Assembly: GCF_050627025.1 (NCBI RefSeq)
Contig: NZ_CP192472.1
DNA length: 64,000 bases
Direction: 5' to 3' (one strand)
Source: Variovorax paradoxus_P
GTDB lineage: Bacteria; Pseudomonadota; Gammaproteobacteria; Burkholderiales; Burkholderiaceae_C
The notes beneath the pieces are model-generated. The model did no database searches and had not been told where the DNA came from. It saw only the letters and a program-made list of their open reading frames with translations. Position 1 is the first letter of the stretch, and each line of letters opens with the position of its first letter. Both the position numbers and the translations under genes were made by a program. Positions 16,713 to 25,021 of this stretch are shown piece after piece.

Positions 16713-18281
16713 ATGTCCCGTCAAGATGGCGGCATGACACCGTCTTCAACTCGTGCAACCACCGACCGGCGCCGCGATGCCGTCGCACTCACCGCCGTCT
16801 GCCTGGTCGCCCTCATGTTCGGTCTCGAAATCTCCAGCGTCCCGGTGATCCTGCCGGTGCTCGAGCGCGTGCTGCACGCCGACTTTCTGGATGCGCAATG
16901 GATCATGAACGCCTACACCCTGGCCTGCACCTCGGTGCTGATGGCCGCCGGCACGCTGGCCGACCGGTATGGCCGCCGCCGCGTGCTGGTGGCCAGCCTG
17001 TGGCTGTTCGGGCTCGCATCGCTGGCATGCGGCTGGGCGACGAGTGCGCCGCTGCTGATTGCTGCCCGGTTTGCGCAGGGCGTGGGTGCAGGCGCCATGA
17101 TGATCTGCCAGTTCGCCATCCTCTCGCAGCAGTTTCGCGAGCCGGCGGCGCGCTCCCGCGCTTTTGCAGTGTGGGGCGTGGTGGCGGGCATCGGGCTGGG
17201 CTTCGGTCCGCTGGTGGGCGCCGCCATCGTGGCGCTGGCCGACTGGCGCTGGGTCTTCCTGGTGCACGCCCCGCTGACGCTGCTCACGCTGGGCCTGGTG
17301 CGCGCAAGCGTGCAAGAGTCGCGCGACCCCGACGCACACCGGCTCGACATGGCGGGCATGTTCACGCTCACGCTTGCGGTGTTCGCGCTGGTCTGCTTCA
17401 TCACGCTGGGCACAGTGCAGGGTTTTGCAAATGCGTTGGGGCTGGCTCTGCTGGCCGTAGCGCTTGTGAGCGTTGGGGTGTTCATTGCGGCGGAGCGGCG
17501 CAGCGCGCATCCCATGTTCGACTTTTCGGTCTTCCGCATCCACCGATTCAACGGCGCGCTGATGGGCTCGATGGGCATGAACTTCAGCTTCTGGCCGTTC
17601 ATGATCTACCTGCCGATCTACTTTCAGTCGGCGCTCGGCCACGACCTGATGCACGCGGGCTGGGCGCTGCTGGCCTATACCCTGCCCACCTTGCTGGTGC
17701 CGCCGCTGGCCGAACGACTGGCGCTGCGCCATGGTGCCGAGCGGGTGATTCCAGGCGGTCTCGGCCTGATGGCGTTGGCCTTCCTGCTCATGGCCGCGGG
17801 CAACGCACACGGCAGCGACACGTTGGTGATTGCCGCCTGCCTGGTTGCGGGCATCGGCCTCGGGCTCACGAACTCGCCTGTTACCAACACCAGCACCGGC
17901 GCAGTGTCGGCAGCGCGCGCGGGCATGGCCTCGGGCATCGACTTCAGTGCGCGGCTGATCACCCTCGCGTTGAACATCGCGCTGATGGGCTTCGTGCTGG
18001 TGAGCGGCATCGCGCGCCATCTGGGTGACGCCCGCCCGGGCGCCGGGCCCGAAGAACTGCTGCAAATGGCGCAGGCGGTTGCGGCGGGCAAGCTCGACAC
18101 CCTGCCCGACGCAGCAAGCTCCGCGCTCGCTCAAGCCGCCCTGCGCCAGGGCTTTGGCGAGGTGATGCTCTACGCCGGCATAGGCGTGGGGCTGCTTGCA
18201 CTGGCGAGCCGCGCCTTCTTCAGGCGCAGCCGGCGCTCAGTGTGCCTTGTCCCAGTTGGGGCCGATGCCGATCTCCGCTAG
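16713..18281 (+). CDS. MFS drug exporter, 14-helix EmrB/QacA type
   Basis: A 522-residue membrane protein with about 14 hydrophobic helices, the size of the DHA2 (EmrB/QacA) proton-drug antiporters. The loop 2-3 motif A is seen as GTLADRYGRRRVL, and SEQUENCE-like motif C glycine spacing occurs in helix 5 (GIGLGFGPLVGAAIV). ATG 16713 follows AATGAAGAACC; a second ATG at 16734 is possible. Divergent LysR regulation is likely. The last 15 codons and the stop overlap the 3' end of convergent polA by 45 bases, so the C-terminal tail is encoded opposite the polymerase C terminus. Confidence 0.87.
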   Translation: MSRQDGGMTPSSTRATTDRRRDAVALTAVCLVALMFGLEISSVPVILPVLERVLHADFLDAQWIMNAYTLACTSVLMAAGTLADRYGRRRVLVASLWLFGLASLACGWATSAPLLIAARFAQGVGAGAMMICQFAILSQQFREPAARSRAFAVWGVVAGIGLGFGPLVGAAIVALADWRWVFLVHAPLTLLTLGLVRASVQESRDPDAHRLDMAGMFTLTLAVFALVCFITLGTVQGFANALGLALLAVALVSVGVFIAAERRSAHPMFDFSVFRIHRFNGALMGSMGMNFSFWPFMIYLPIYFQSALGHDLMHAGWALLAYTLPTLLVPPLAERLALRHGAERVIPGGLGLMALAFLLMAAGNAHGSDTLVIAACLVAGIGLGLTNSPVTNTSTGAVSAARAGMASGIDFSARLITLALNIALMGFVLVSGIARHLGDARPGAGPEELLQMAQAVAAGKLDTLPDAASSALAQAALRQGFGEVMLYAGIGVGLLALASRAFFRRSRRSVCLVPVGADADLR

Positions 18282-21059
18282 CAGCGGTACCTTCAGATCG
18301 GCCACGCCAGCCATCAGGCGCGGGATTTCGGTGCGCACCCATTCGACCTCGGCTTCGGGCACTTCGAACACCAGTTCGTCATGCACCTGCATGATCATCC
18401 TGGTGGCGCGCTTCTCGGCATCGAGCACGTCTTGCACCTTGATCATGCTGAGCTTGATCAAGTCGGCCGCCGTGCCCTGCATGGGCGCGTTGATGGCCGC
18501 GCGCTCGGCACCGCCGCGCCGCGGGCCGTTGGGCGAATTGATCTCGGGCAGGTACAGGCGCCGGCCGAACACGGTTTCGACGTAGCCCTTTTCCTTGGCC
18601 AGCGCCTTGGTCTCGTCCATGTATGCCTTCACGCCCGGGTAGCGCGCGAAGTAACGCTCGATGTAAGAGGCCGCGGCCTTGGTCTCGATGCCCAGGTTGC
18701 GCGCCAGCCCGAAGCTGCTCATGCCGTAGATGAGCCCGAAGTTGATCACCTTGGCATAGCGGCGCTGCTCGCTCGACACCTGGTCCGGCGTGGAGCCGAA
18801 CACCTCCGCTGCGGTGGCGCGGTGCACGTCGATGCCTTCGCGGAACGCACGCAGCAAGGACTCGTCGCCGCTGATGTGCGCCATGATGCGAAGTTCGATC
18901 TGCGAGTAGTCGGCACTCGCGATCACGCTGCCGGCCGGCGCAATGAAGGCCTCGCGCACACGGCGGCCTTCGGGCGTGCGGATCGGAATGTTCTGCAGGT
19001 TGGGATCGTTGCTCGAGAGCCGCCCCGTAACCGCCACTGCCTGCGCATAGTGCGTGTGCACGCGCCCGGTGCGCGGGTTGGCAAGCTGGCCGAGCTTGTC
19101 GGTGTACGTGCCCTTGAGCTTCGACAAACCCCGGTGCTCCAGGATCTTGGCCGGCAGCGGGTAGTCCTCGGCCAGTTTCTCGAGCACTTCTTCGTCGGTG
19201 CTGGGTGCGCCGCTCGGCGTTTTCTTGACCACGGGCAGGCCCAGCTTGGTAAAGAAGATCTCGCCGATCTGCTTGGGCGAACCCAGGTTGAAAGGCTGCC
19301 CTGCAATCTCGTAGGCCTCTTGCTCGAGCGCCATGATGCGCGTGCCGAGCTCATGGCTTTGTGCGGCGAGCGTGGGTGCATCGATCAGCACGCCGTTGCG
19401 CTCCACGCGGTAGAGCGCCTCGCTCGAATCCATTTCCAGCTGGTAGATGAAGCGCAGCTTTTCGTCGCGCTCGATCTGGGGCCACAGCGCCAGGTGAACA
19501 TCGAGGGTCTGGTCGCTGTCTTCACACGAATATTCGGCAGCCTTGGCAATCTCGACCTGGCTGAACGGAATCTGGTGCGCACCCTTGCCGCACAGGTCTT
19601 CGTACGAAATGCCGCTGCGCCCCAGGTGACGCTCGGCCAGGCTCGCCAGCCCATGCGGGCGGTGCGCTTCGAGCACGTAGCTTTGCAGCATGGTGTCGTG
19701 CGCGTAGCCCTGCACCTCGATGCCGTGGTTGGCGAACACGTGGCGGTCGTACTTGATGTGCTGGCCAAGCTTTTTCTTTGCCGGGTTTTCGAGCCACGGC
19801 CGGAGCTTTGCAAGCACTTCGTCGATGGGCAGCTGCGCGGGCGCATCGCCGTAGTTGTGCGCCAGCGGAACATAGGCCGCCTCGCCGGGCTCCACGCTGA
19901 AGCTCACGCCCACGATCTGCGCGACCATTTCGTCGAGCGACGTGGTTTCGGTGTCGATGGCGGCCAGGTCGGCGGCCTCCAGCCTTGCGAGCCAGCTGTC
20001 GAACTGCTCCCAGGTCGTGATGGTTTCGTATTTCAGGTTGCTCGCGGGCGATGCAGCCTCGATGGCCCCGAGATTGGACGATTCATCGAACAGGCCGCCC
20101 TGGTCGGCACTCGCAGCGCCGCCGCGGGCCTGCTGCTTCTTGATGTTTTCTTCGATGAGCTCGGGCGGCACTTCCATTGCCTCGAGCGACTTGACCAGGC
20201 TCTTGAAGCCGAACTTCTCGTAGAAGGGCTTGAGCTCGGCCGTTTGCGGCGCGCCCACGGGCAGCCCTTCGAGCGAAGGCAGGCCGGTAACGTGCCCGGC
20301 CAGGTCGCAATCGGTGCGAATGGTGACCAGCTGGCGGCTCAAAGGCAGCTTGTCCAAAGCCTTGCGGAGGTTCTCGCCGGCTTGTCCCTTCACCTCTGCG
20401 GCGCGTTCGATCAGCGCGTCGAGCGAGCCGTATTCGAGCAGCCACTTGGCGGCTGTCTTGGGGCCGACCTTCTCGACGCCGGGCACGTTGTCGACCGCGT
20501 CTCCCACCAGCGTCTGGTAGTCGATCATCAGGTTGGGCGGCACGCCGAACTCGGACGTGACACCCGCCACGTCGCGCTTCTTGCCGTTCATCGTGTCGAT
20601 GATGGTGATGTGCTCGTCCACCAGCTGGCTCAGGTCCTTGTCGCCGCTGGATACGATCACTTCGACCCCCTGCGCCGCCGCCGTCTTGGCGAGCGTGCCG
20701 ATCACGTCGTCGGCCTCGATGTCGGGCACGCAGAGCACGGGCCAGCCCATGAGCTTCACCACCTGGTGGATGGGCTCGATCTGGCTGCGCAGGTCGTCGG
20801 GCATGGGCGAGCGGTTGGCCTTGTATTCGGGATACAGGTCGTCGCGAAACGTCTTGCCCGGCGCGTCGAAGATGCAGGCCGCGTAGTCGGCGCGAACCTC
20901 GCGGCGCAGCGCGGTCATCATGTTGATCATTCCGCGGATGGCGCCGGTGGCGGGGCTCTTCGGATCGCCGGGCACGGCCCGCAGGTCGGGCATGGCGTGG
21001 AAGGCGCGGTAAAGATAGCTCGAGCCATCGACGAGCAGCAGCGTTTTCTTGTCGGTCAT
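18237..21059 (-). CDS. polA: DNA polymerase I
   Basis: A 940-residue three-domain enzyme for Okazaki-fragment maturation and repair. The 5' nuclease covers about residues 1-300 (LVDGSSYLYRAFHA, DIEADDVIGT, SSGDKDLSQL, GDAVDNVPG). The 3'-5' exonuclease at about 350-540 keeps the metal-binding DTE at about 369-371, so proofreading looks intact. The polymerase domain from about 560 has DYSQIELR with Asp717 and the VHDE motif near the C terminus. ATG 21059 begins MTDKK; 19 extra upstream codons are in frame but atypical. The gene precedes divergent DUF2782-thrB, a common Burkholderiales order. Confidence 0.97.
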   Translation of the reverse strand: MTDKKTLLLVDGSSYLYRAFHAMPDLRAVPGDPKSPATGAIRGMINMMTALRREVRADYAACIFDAPGKTFRDDLYPEYKANRSPMPDDLRSQIEPIHQVVKLMGWPVLCVPDIEADDVIGTLAKTAAAQGVEVIVSSGDKDLSQLVDEHITIIDTMNGKKRDVAGVTSEFGVPPNLMIDYQTLVGDAVDNVPGVEKVGPKTAAKWLLEYGSLDALIERAAEVKGQAGENLRKALDKLPLSRQLVTIRTDCDLAGHVTGLPSLEGLPVGAPQTAELKPFYEKFGFKSLVKSLEAMEVPPELIEENIKKQQARGGAASADQGGLFDESSNLGAIEAASPASNLKYETITTWEQFDSWLARLEAADLAAIDTETTSLDEMVAQIVGVSFSVEPGEAAYVPLAHNYGDAPAQLPIDEVLAKLRPWLENPAKKKLGQHIKYDRHVFANHGIEVQGYAHDTMLQSYVLEAHRPHGLASLAERHLGRSGISYEDLCGKGAHQIPFSQVEIAKAAEYSCEDSDQTLDVHLALWPQIERDEKLRFIYQLEMDSSEALYRVERNGVLIDAPTLAAQSHELGTRIMALEQEAYEIAGQPFNLGSPKQIGEIFFTKLGLPVVKKTPSGAPSTDEEVLEKLAEDYPLPAKILEHRGLSKLKGTYTDKLGQLANPRTGRVHTHYAQAVAVTGRLSSNDPNLQNIPIRTPEGRRVREAFIAPAGSVIASADYSQIELRIMAHISGDESLLRAFREGIDVHRATAAEVFGSTPDQVSSEQRRYAKVINFGLIYGMSSFGLARNLGIETKAAASYIERYFARYPGVKAYMDETKALAKEKGYVETVFGRRLYLPEINSPNGPRRGGAERAAINAPMQGTAADLIKLSMIKVQDVLDAEKRATRMIMQVHDELVFEVPEAEVEWVRTEIPRLMAGVADLKVPLLAEIGIGPNWDKAH

Positions 21060-21156
21060 CAGGCCATTTTGCCGTGCCCGGCGCAGCGCCCGGAACCACG
21101 GCGGTGCGCGCTGCAAACCGACACCTCGAAAGCGGCGCCAAGCCTACAATCCTTGC

Positions 21157-21519
21157 ATGCCTAGCCCCACACTCCTGGTCGCCCGCCGCATTCTGCTGGC
21201 GCTGGCCTTTGCCGCTCCTTTTGCCGCCGTTCAGGCGCAGTCCGCACCCGCCCGGGCGCCTGTACCGGCCGAGCCGCTACAAAATCAGGAGCAACCCGAC
21301 GGCCGACGCAACCAGAAGGTCGAGCACATCCACACGGAAGACAGCGGCGCATCCGTCGATGAAGTCCGCTATGGCGGCCGCACGCAAAGCATCAATGTGA
21401 AGCCCAAGGCCAACGTGCCCGGCTACGAAGTGCTGCCCAACGACGCAGGCAGCGCACGCCCGGGCTCGGCCGACTCCAACGGCAACGGCCCGCGCGTCTG
21501 GAACGTGATGAAGTTCTGA
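21157..21519 (+). CDS. Exported DUF2782 family protein
   Basis: A 120-residue protein with a signal peptide over about residues 1-28 (cut after VQA). The mature part is Pro/Gln rich, then carries the conserved core VEHIHTEDSGASVDEVRYGGRTQSI and a C-terminal WNVMKF, as in DUF2782 proteins located between polA and thrB. Function is unknown. The start is the ATG at 21157; upstream in-frame codons overlap the polA promoter region. Confidence 0.82.
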   Translation: MPSPTLLVARRILLALAFAAPFAAVQAQSAPARAPVPAEPLQNQEQPDGRRNQKVEHIHTEDSGASVDEVRYGGRTQSINVKPKANVPGYEVLPNDAGSARPGSADSNGNGPRVWNVMKF

Positions 21520-21562
21520 CCGTGCTGCGCCTTCAATCGGCAGCACAACGCTGAGCACCGCC

Positions 21563-22609
21563 ATGGCAGTTTTTACCGAAGTCGAATTCGGCGAGGCAGA
21601 CGCGCTCGTGCAGCGCCTGGGCCTTGGCCCCTTGCGCGAGCTGCGCGGCATCGAGGGTGGCATCGAGAACACCAACTACTTCGCAACCACCGAAACCGGC
21701 GAGTTCGTGCTGACGCTGTTCGAGCGACTGCACGCCGAGCAGCTCCCCTACTACCTTTGTCTCATGAAGCACCTGGCCGGCCGCGGCTTGCCGGTGCCTG
21801 AGCCCGTGGCCGACCCCGCCGTTGCGCCGCCTTCGGGCCATGCGCTCACCATTGCCGCAAACGCCCCCTGCGAACTGTTGCTCAAGGTGGCTGGCAAGCC
21901 TGCCGCGCTGGTGCAGCGGCTCTCGGGCCGCAGCGAACTGGCGCCGGGCAGCGCGCATTGCGCCCAACTGGGCGAAATGCTGGCGCACATGCACATCGCG
22001 GCGCGCGACTTTCCGCGCATCCAGCCCAACCTGCGCGGCCTTGCGTGGTGGAACGAAACCGTACCGGTCGTGCTGCCATACGTCGACGAATCGCAAGCAG
22101 CACTGTTGCGCGCAGAACTCGCCTACCAGAACCACGTGGTCGAGTCGTCCGCCTACGCCGCACTGCCGCGAGGCCCGGTGCACGCCGACATGTTCCGCGA
22201 CAACGTGATGTTCGCAACCGGCGAAGACGCCGGCGCGGCACCTCGCCTGACGGGCGTGTTCGACTTCTACTTTGCGGGCGCCGACACCTGGCTGTTCGAC
22301 CTGGCCGTGTGCCTGAACGACTGGGCCATCGACCTGCCGACGGGCGAACACGATGCCGAACGCGCGGATTCGCTGCTGTCCGCCTACGAAACCGTGCGCC
22401 CGCTGAATGCGTCCGAGCGCGCGCTGCTGCCCGCCATGCTGCGCGCCGCGGCCCTGCGCTTCTGGATCTCGCGGCTTTGGGACTTTCATCTCCCGCGCGA
22501 AGCCAGCATGCTGAAGCCGCACGATCCGGCGCACTTCGAGCGCGTGCTGCGCGGGCGCGCCTCCCATCCGCATGCCATGGCGCAATCGCTCGAGCCGCTG
22601 GCCGCCTGA
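21563..22609 (+). CDS. thrB: Homoserine kinase (ThrB, aminoglycoside-phosphotransferase fold)
   Basis: A 348-residue kinase of the APH-like fold that phosphorylates homoserine on the way to threonine. Recognisable blocks are RGIEGGIENTNYFATT near residues 31-46, the catalytic loop GPVHADMFRDNVMF (His and Asp) at about residues 205-218 and the metal-binding FDFYFAG. This two-domain type is the form used in beta- and some alpha-proteobacteria, unlike the GHMP-type ThrB of enterics. It starts 43 bases after DUF2782, probably in one transcript. Confidence 0.93.
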   Translation: MAVFTEVEFGEADALVQRLGLGPLRELRGIEGGIENTNYFATTETGEFVLTLFERLHAEQLPYYLCLMKHLAGRGLPVPEPVADPAVAPPSGHALTIAANAPCELLLKVAGKPAALVQRLSGRSELAPGSAHCAQLGEMLAHMHIAARDFPRIQPNLRGLAWWNETVPVVLPYVDESQAALLRAELAYQNHVVESSAYAALPRGPVHADMFRDNVMFATGEDAGAAPRLTGVFDFYFAGADTWLFDLAVCLNDWAIDLPTGEHDAERADSLLSAYETVRPLNASERALLPAMLRAAALRFWISRLWDFHLPREASMLKPHDPAHFERVLRGRASHPHAMAQSLEPLAA

Positions 22610-22618
22610 CCTTAAAAG

Positions 22619-23449
22619 ATGAAACTCAATCTCGTGCCGGCGCGAACCGGCGCTACGTGGGTCCGCCTCGGGCTCAAGACCTTCTGGCGGCAACCGCTCG
22701 CCTTCATTTCGCTGTTCTTCCTGCTGATGGCGCTGATCTCGACGGTGTCGCTGCTGCCGTTGCTCGGCAGCGTGCTGGCGCCGGTGCTGCTGCCCTTCAT
22801 GACGCTCGGGCTGATGGTGGCAACCTCGGTCGCCTGCACCGACAACGCAGAAGGCGTTGGCACCGCCGGCCACGCGCAGCGCCCCACGGGCTCCGCCATG
22901 TTCGTGGCGGTGGTTGCCGCCATGCGCACCGAATGGCGCTCGCTGGTCAAGCTGGGGGTGATCTCGGCGGTGTACTTCGTGTTCGCCGTACTGCTGACGT
23001 CGTTCATCGACGGCGGGCAGTTGGCGAAGGCGTATCTGCTCGACGAGGCACTGACGCCCGAGATCATGGCAAGCAGCGACTTCCAGGTAGCGCGCATGTT
23101 CCTGATGTGCCTCAACCTGCCGCTTTCGCTGGCCATGTGGCATGCACCGGCGCTTGTGCACTGGCACGGGGTGGAGCCGGTAAAGAGCATCTTCTTCAGC
23201 GTGGTTGCGGTGTTTCGCAACTTCGGCGCCTATGCGCTGTTCGGCCTGGCCTGGCTTGGCGTGTTCCTTCTCGCCGGCATTGGAATGGGCCTGGTTGCCA
23301 CGGTGCTGATCGGCGTCGGCTCCGGGGGGGGAGGCGGCGCCGCCGCAGCCATGGGCAACATACTGATCGTGGGCTCTGCGCTGGTGCTCGCAGCCATGTC
23401 GATGAGCTCCACCTGGTTCACCTTTCGGGACAGCTTCGACCCGAACTGA
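22619..23449 (+). CDS. BPSS1780-family membrane protein
   Basis: A 276-residue inner-membrane protein with about six hydrophobic helices. The N-terminal LNLVPARTGATWVRLGLKTF and FWRQPLAF are the family signature; a Gly-rich stretch (GVGSGGGGGAAAAMG) at about residues 236-250 joins the last helices. The family is widespread in Burkholderiales next to thrB and has no known function. It starts 9 bases after thrB and is probably co-transcribed. Confidence 0.82.
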   Translation: MKLNLVPARTGATWVRLGLKTFWRQPLAFISLFFLLMALISTVSLLPLLGSVLAPVLLPFMTLGLMVATSVACTDNAEGVGTAGHAQRPTGSAMFVAVVAAMRTEWRSLVKLGVISAVYFVFAVLLTSFIDGGQLAKAYLLDEALTPEIMASSDFQVARMFLMCLNLPLSLAMWHAPALVHWHGVEPVKSIFFSVVAVFRNFGAYALFGLAWLGVFLLAGIGMGLVATVLIGVGSGGGGGAAAAMGNILIVGSALVLAAMSMSSTWFTFRDSFDPN

Positions 23450-23455
23450 GGCGAT

Positions 23456-23475
23456 CTCAGGCCCGCAGGCCTGAG
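23456..23475. terminator. Hairpin between convergent genes, probable bidirectional terminator
   Basis: CTCAGGCC and GGCCTGAG pair perfectly over 8 bp with loop CGCA. The hairpin lies in the 33-base gap between the stops of the BPSS1780 gene and the DUF3999 gene. The U tail is poor (CTTTC on the plus side), so efficiency is uncertain. Confidence 0.5.
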
Positions 23476-23482
23476 CTTTCAG

Positions 23483-25021
23483 TCAGCCGGTTGCCGCCCG
23501 GTCCTTGCGCAAGCTCGCAAAAAGCGACCATGCCATGGCGGCCAGCAGCAGGAAGCCGACGCCCAGCGCTCCCCACAGCCACCACTTGCGAGAGGGATCC
23601 GGCTGCGTGGGCACCGGCAGTTGCGCGGCCGCAGCCACCACGGCATCGACCACTGCAACCGGCGGCGGCGGCAATGTGACGGTGGCGCGGTCTGCCGCGA
23701 CGGGCTTGCTCGGGTCGTACCCCGGCAGCAGCGTAGCCAAGGCCAGGGCCGCGCCGGGCACACCGCCTTGCACCGCGTTCTTTAGCGGCGCCGTGCTCCA
23801 TGCGAGCGAGAACGGTGCGGCACCTTGCGCAAGGAACACCAGCGTGCGCGGCGTGGCCGCAACTGAAATCGCCGGAGGCGTTGCGCCGAGCAGGCTCACC
23901 GGCCCCGAGGTGCGAATCCGCAGGTGCGAATAGCTTGTGCCGTCGAGCGCCAGCACCGGCGAGCGCGCTTCGCCGCCCGACTGCGCCAGGCGATACACAA
24001 CGGTGTCGAGCAGCGGCACTTCACCCGGCATGCCCGTAGAGGACGACGGCGGCCGGCGCTGCTGGTGCCGCAACGCATACAGCGGATTGCGCGGAACGCG
24101 CGCCGGCTCGGCGGCAGGCGCGGGAATGGCAGCGAGCAAGCCCGAAATCCCGACCTGGGCCAGCGTGTTGACGTCCGCCAGGTCGATGCGCAGGCTTTCG
24201 ACCGGAACACCGCGCGGCAACGCATAGTCGCAATGGTCGGTGCCGCAGCGCTCGGGCCTGAGCGCGGCCGACCATTCGAGCGGAGCAACCGGTTCGATCT
24301 CTTGCACGCTGTCGATCGAAACGCCGGTCAACGGTGCGCCGTTATTCGGGTCACTCCACCGCAGCCGCAGAAAACGCGCCTGCACGTTGTCCAGCTCGAC
24401 GGCCAACCGCTCGATGGTCTGTCCGCCATGGGCCAGCCGGATGAGTTGCTCTTCGCCCCCGATCGGTCGCCAGTGGCGCAGGTCGTCGCTGGCCTCGAGC
24501 CTGAATGCGAACAACCCGCGCGCCTCGGGCGCCATGTCGAAGCGCGCCTGCAGCAGGCTGCCTTTTAGTTGGCTCGCGTCGATGAGCCATTGGGCCGCCT
24601 CGGCTTGCTTGCGCGCCGGCTTGCGGGCAAGCGCCAGGGAGCCGTCGGGCCGCACCCTGAAGCTCAGCGCGGCATCGTCGGATGCGTCCGCCGAGCCTGC
24701 GGTACTTGCAGGCAGCGCAAAGATCGGCACCTCCTTCGACGCAAGGCGGGGCTCAGCGGCTTCGCTGCGCAGCCATGCATAAGGCACCGCGCTGCCAGCT
24801 GAATTGCGCACCCGCAGATCGCGCAGATCGCCGTATGCGGCGTGGGCATAAATGCCGAGCGGCAGCGTGAGCCGGTAGTACGGTCCGTTGCCTTGCAAGG
24901 CAACGGGCGCAGTTGCGGTCGCGGCAGTCTGCGCGCGGGCAGCACCGAACCACGCCGTTGCCAGCACCACGGCAAGACCAAGTTGCGCCACGTGGCGCGA
25001 TCGTTTCGCCCCCGGCTTCAT
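23483..25021 (-). CDS. DUF3999 membrane-anchored exported protein
   Basis: A 512-residue protein with a signal peptide (residues 1-30, ARA), a long periplasmic beta-rich region and one C-terminal helix (about residues 483-503, WWLWGALGVGFLLLAAMAW) with a basic tail. PYYRLTLPLGIYAHAAYGDLRDLRVRNSAG is the DUF3999 start. The protein starts in a 4-base overlap with the end of the DUF2339 gene, so the two are translated as a pair; they recur together in proteobacteria. The function is unknown, an envelope or glycan role is plausible but unproven. Confidence 0.83.
   Translation of the reverse strand: MKPGAKRSRHVAQLGLAVVLATAWFGAARAQTAATATAPVALQGNGPYYRLTLPLGIYAHAAYGDLRDLRVRNSAGSAVPYAWLRSEAAEPRLASKEVPIFALPASTAGSADASDDAALSFRVRPDGSLALARKPARKQAEAAQWLIDASQLKGSLLQARFDMAPEARGLFAFRLEASDDLRHWRPIGGEEQLIRLAHGGQTIERLAVELDNVQARFLRLRWSDPNNGAPLTGVSIDSVQEIEPVAPLEWSAALRPERCGTDHCDYALPRGVPVESLRIDLADVNTLAQVGISGLLAAIPAPAAEPARVPRNPLYALRHQQRRPPSSSTGMPGEVPLLDTVVYRLAQSGGEARSPVLALDGTSYSHLRIRTSGPVSLLGATPPAISVAATPRTLVFLAQGAAPFSLAWSTAPLKNAVQGGVPGAALALATLLPGYDPSKPVAADRATVTLPPPPVAVVDAVVAAAAQLPVPTQPDPSRKWWLWGALGVGFLLLAAMAWSLFASLRKDRAATG

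Noticed and set aside
14396..16714. 772-residue version of the second M20 peptidase
   Set aside because: The extra N-terminal part overlaps LysR in another frame; ATG 15691 gives a signal peptide.
18381..21164. 927-residue plus-strand frame
   Set aside because: Shadow of polA on the opposite strand; no recognisable domains and high-GC codon bias explains its length.
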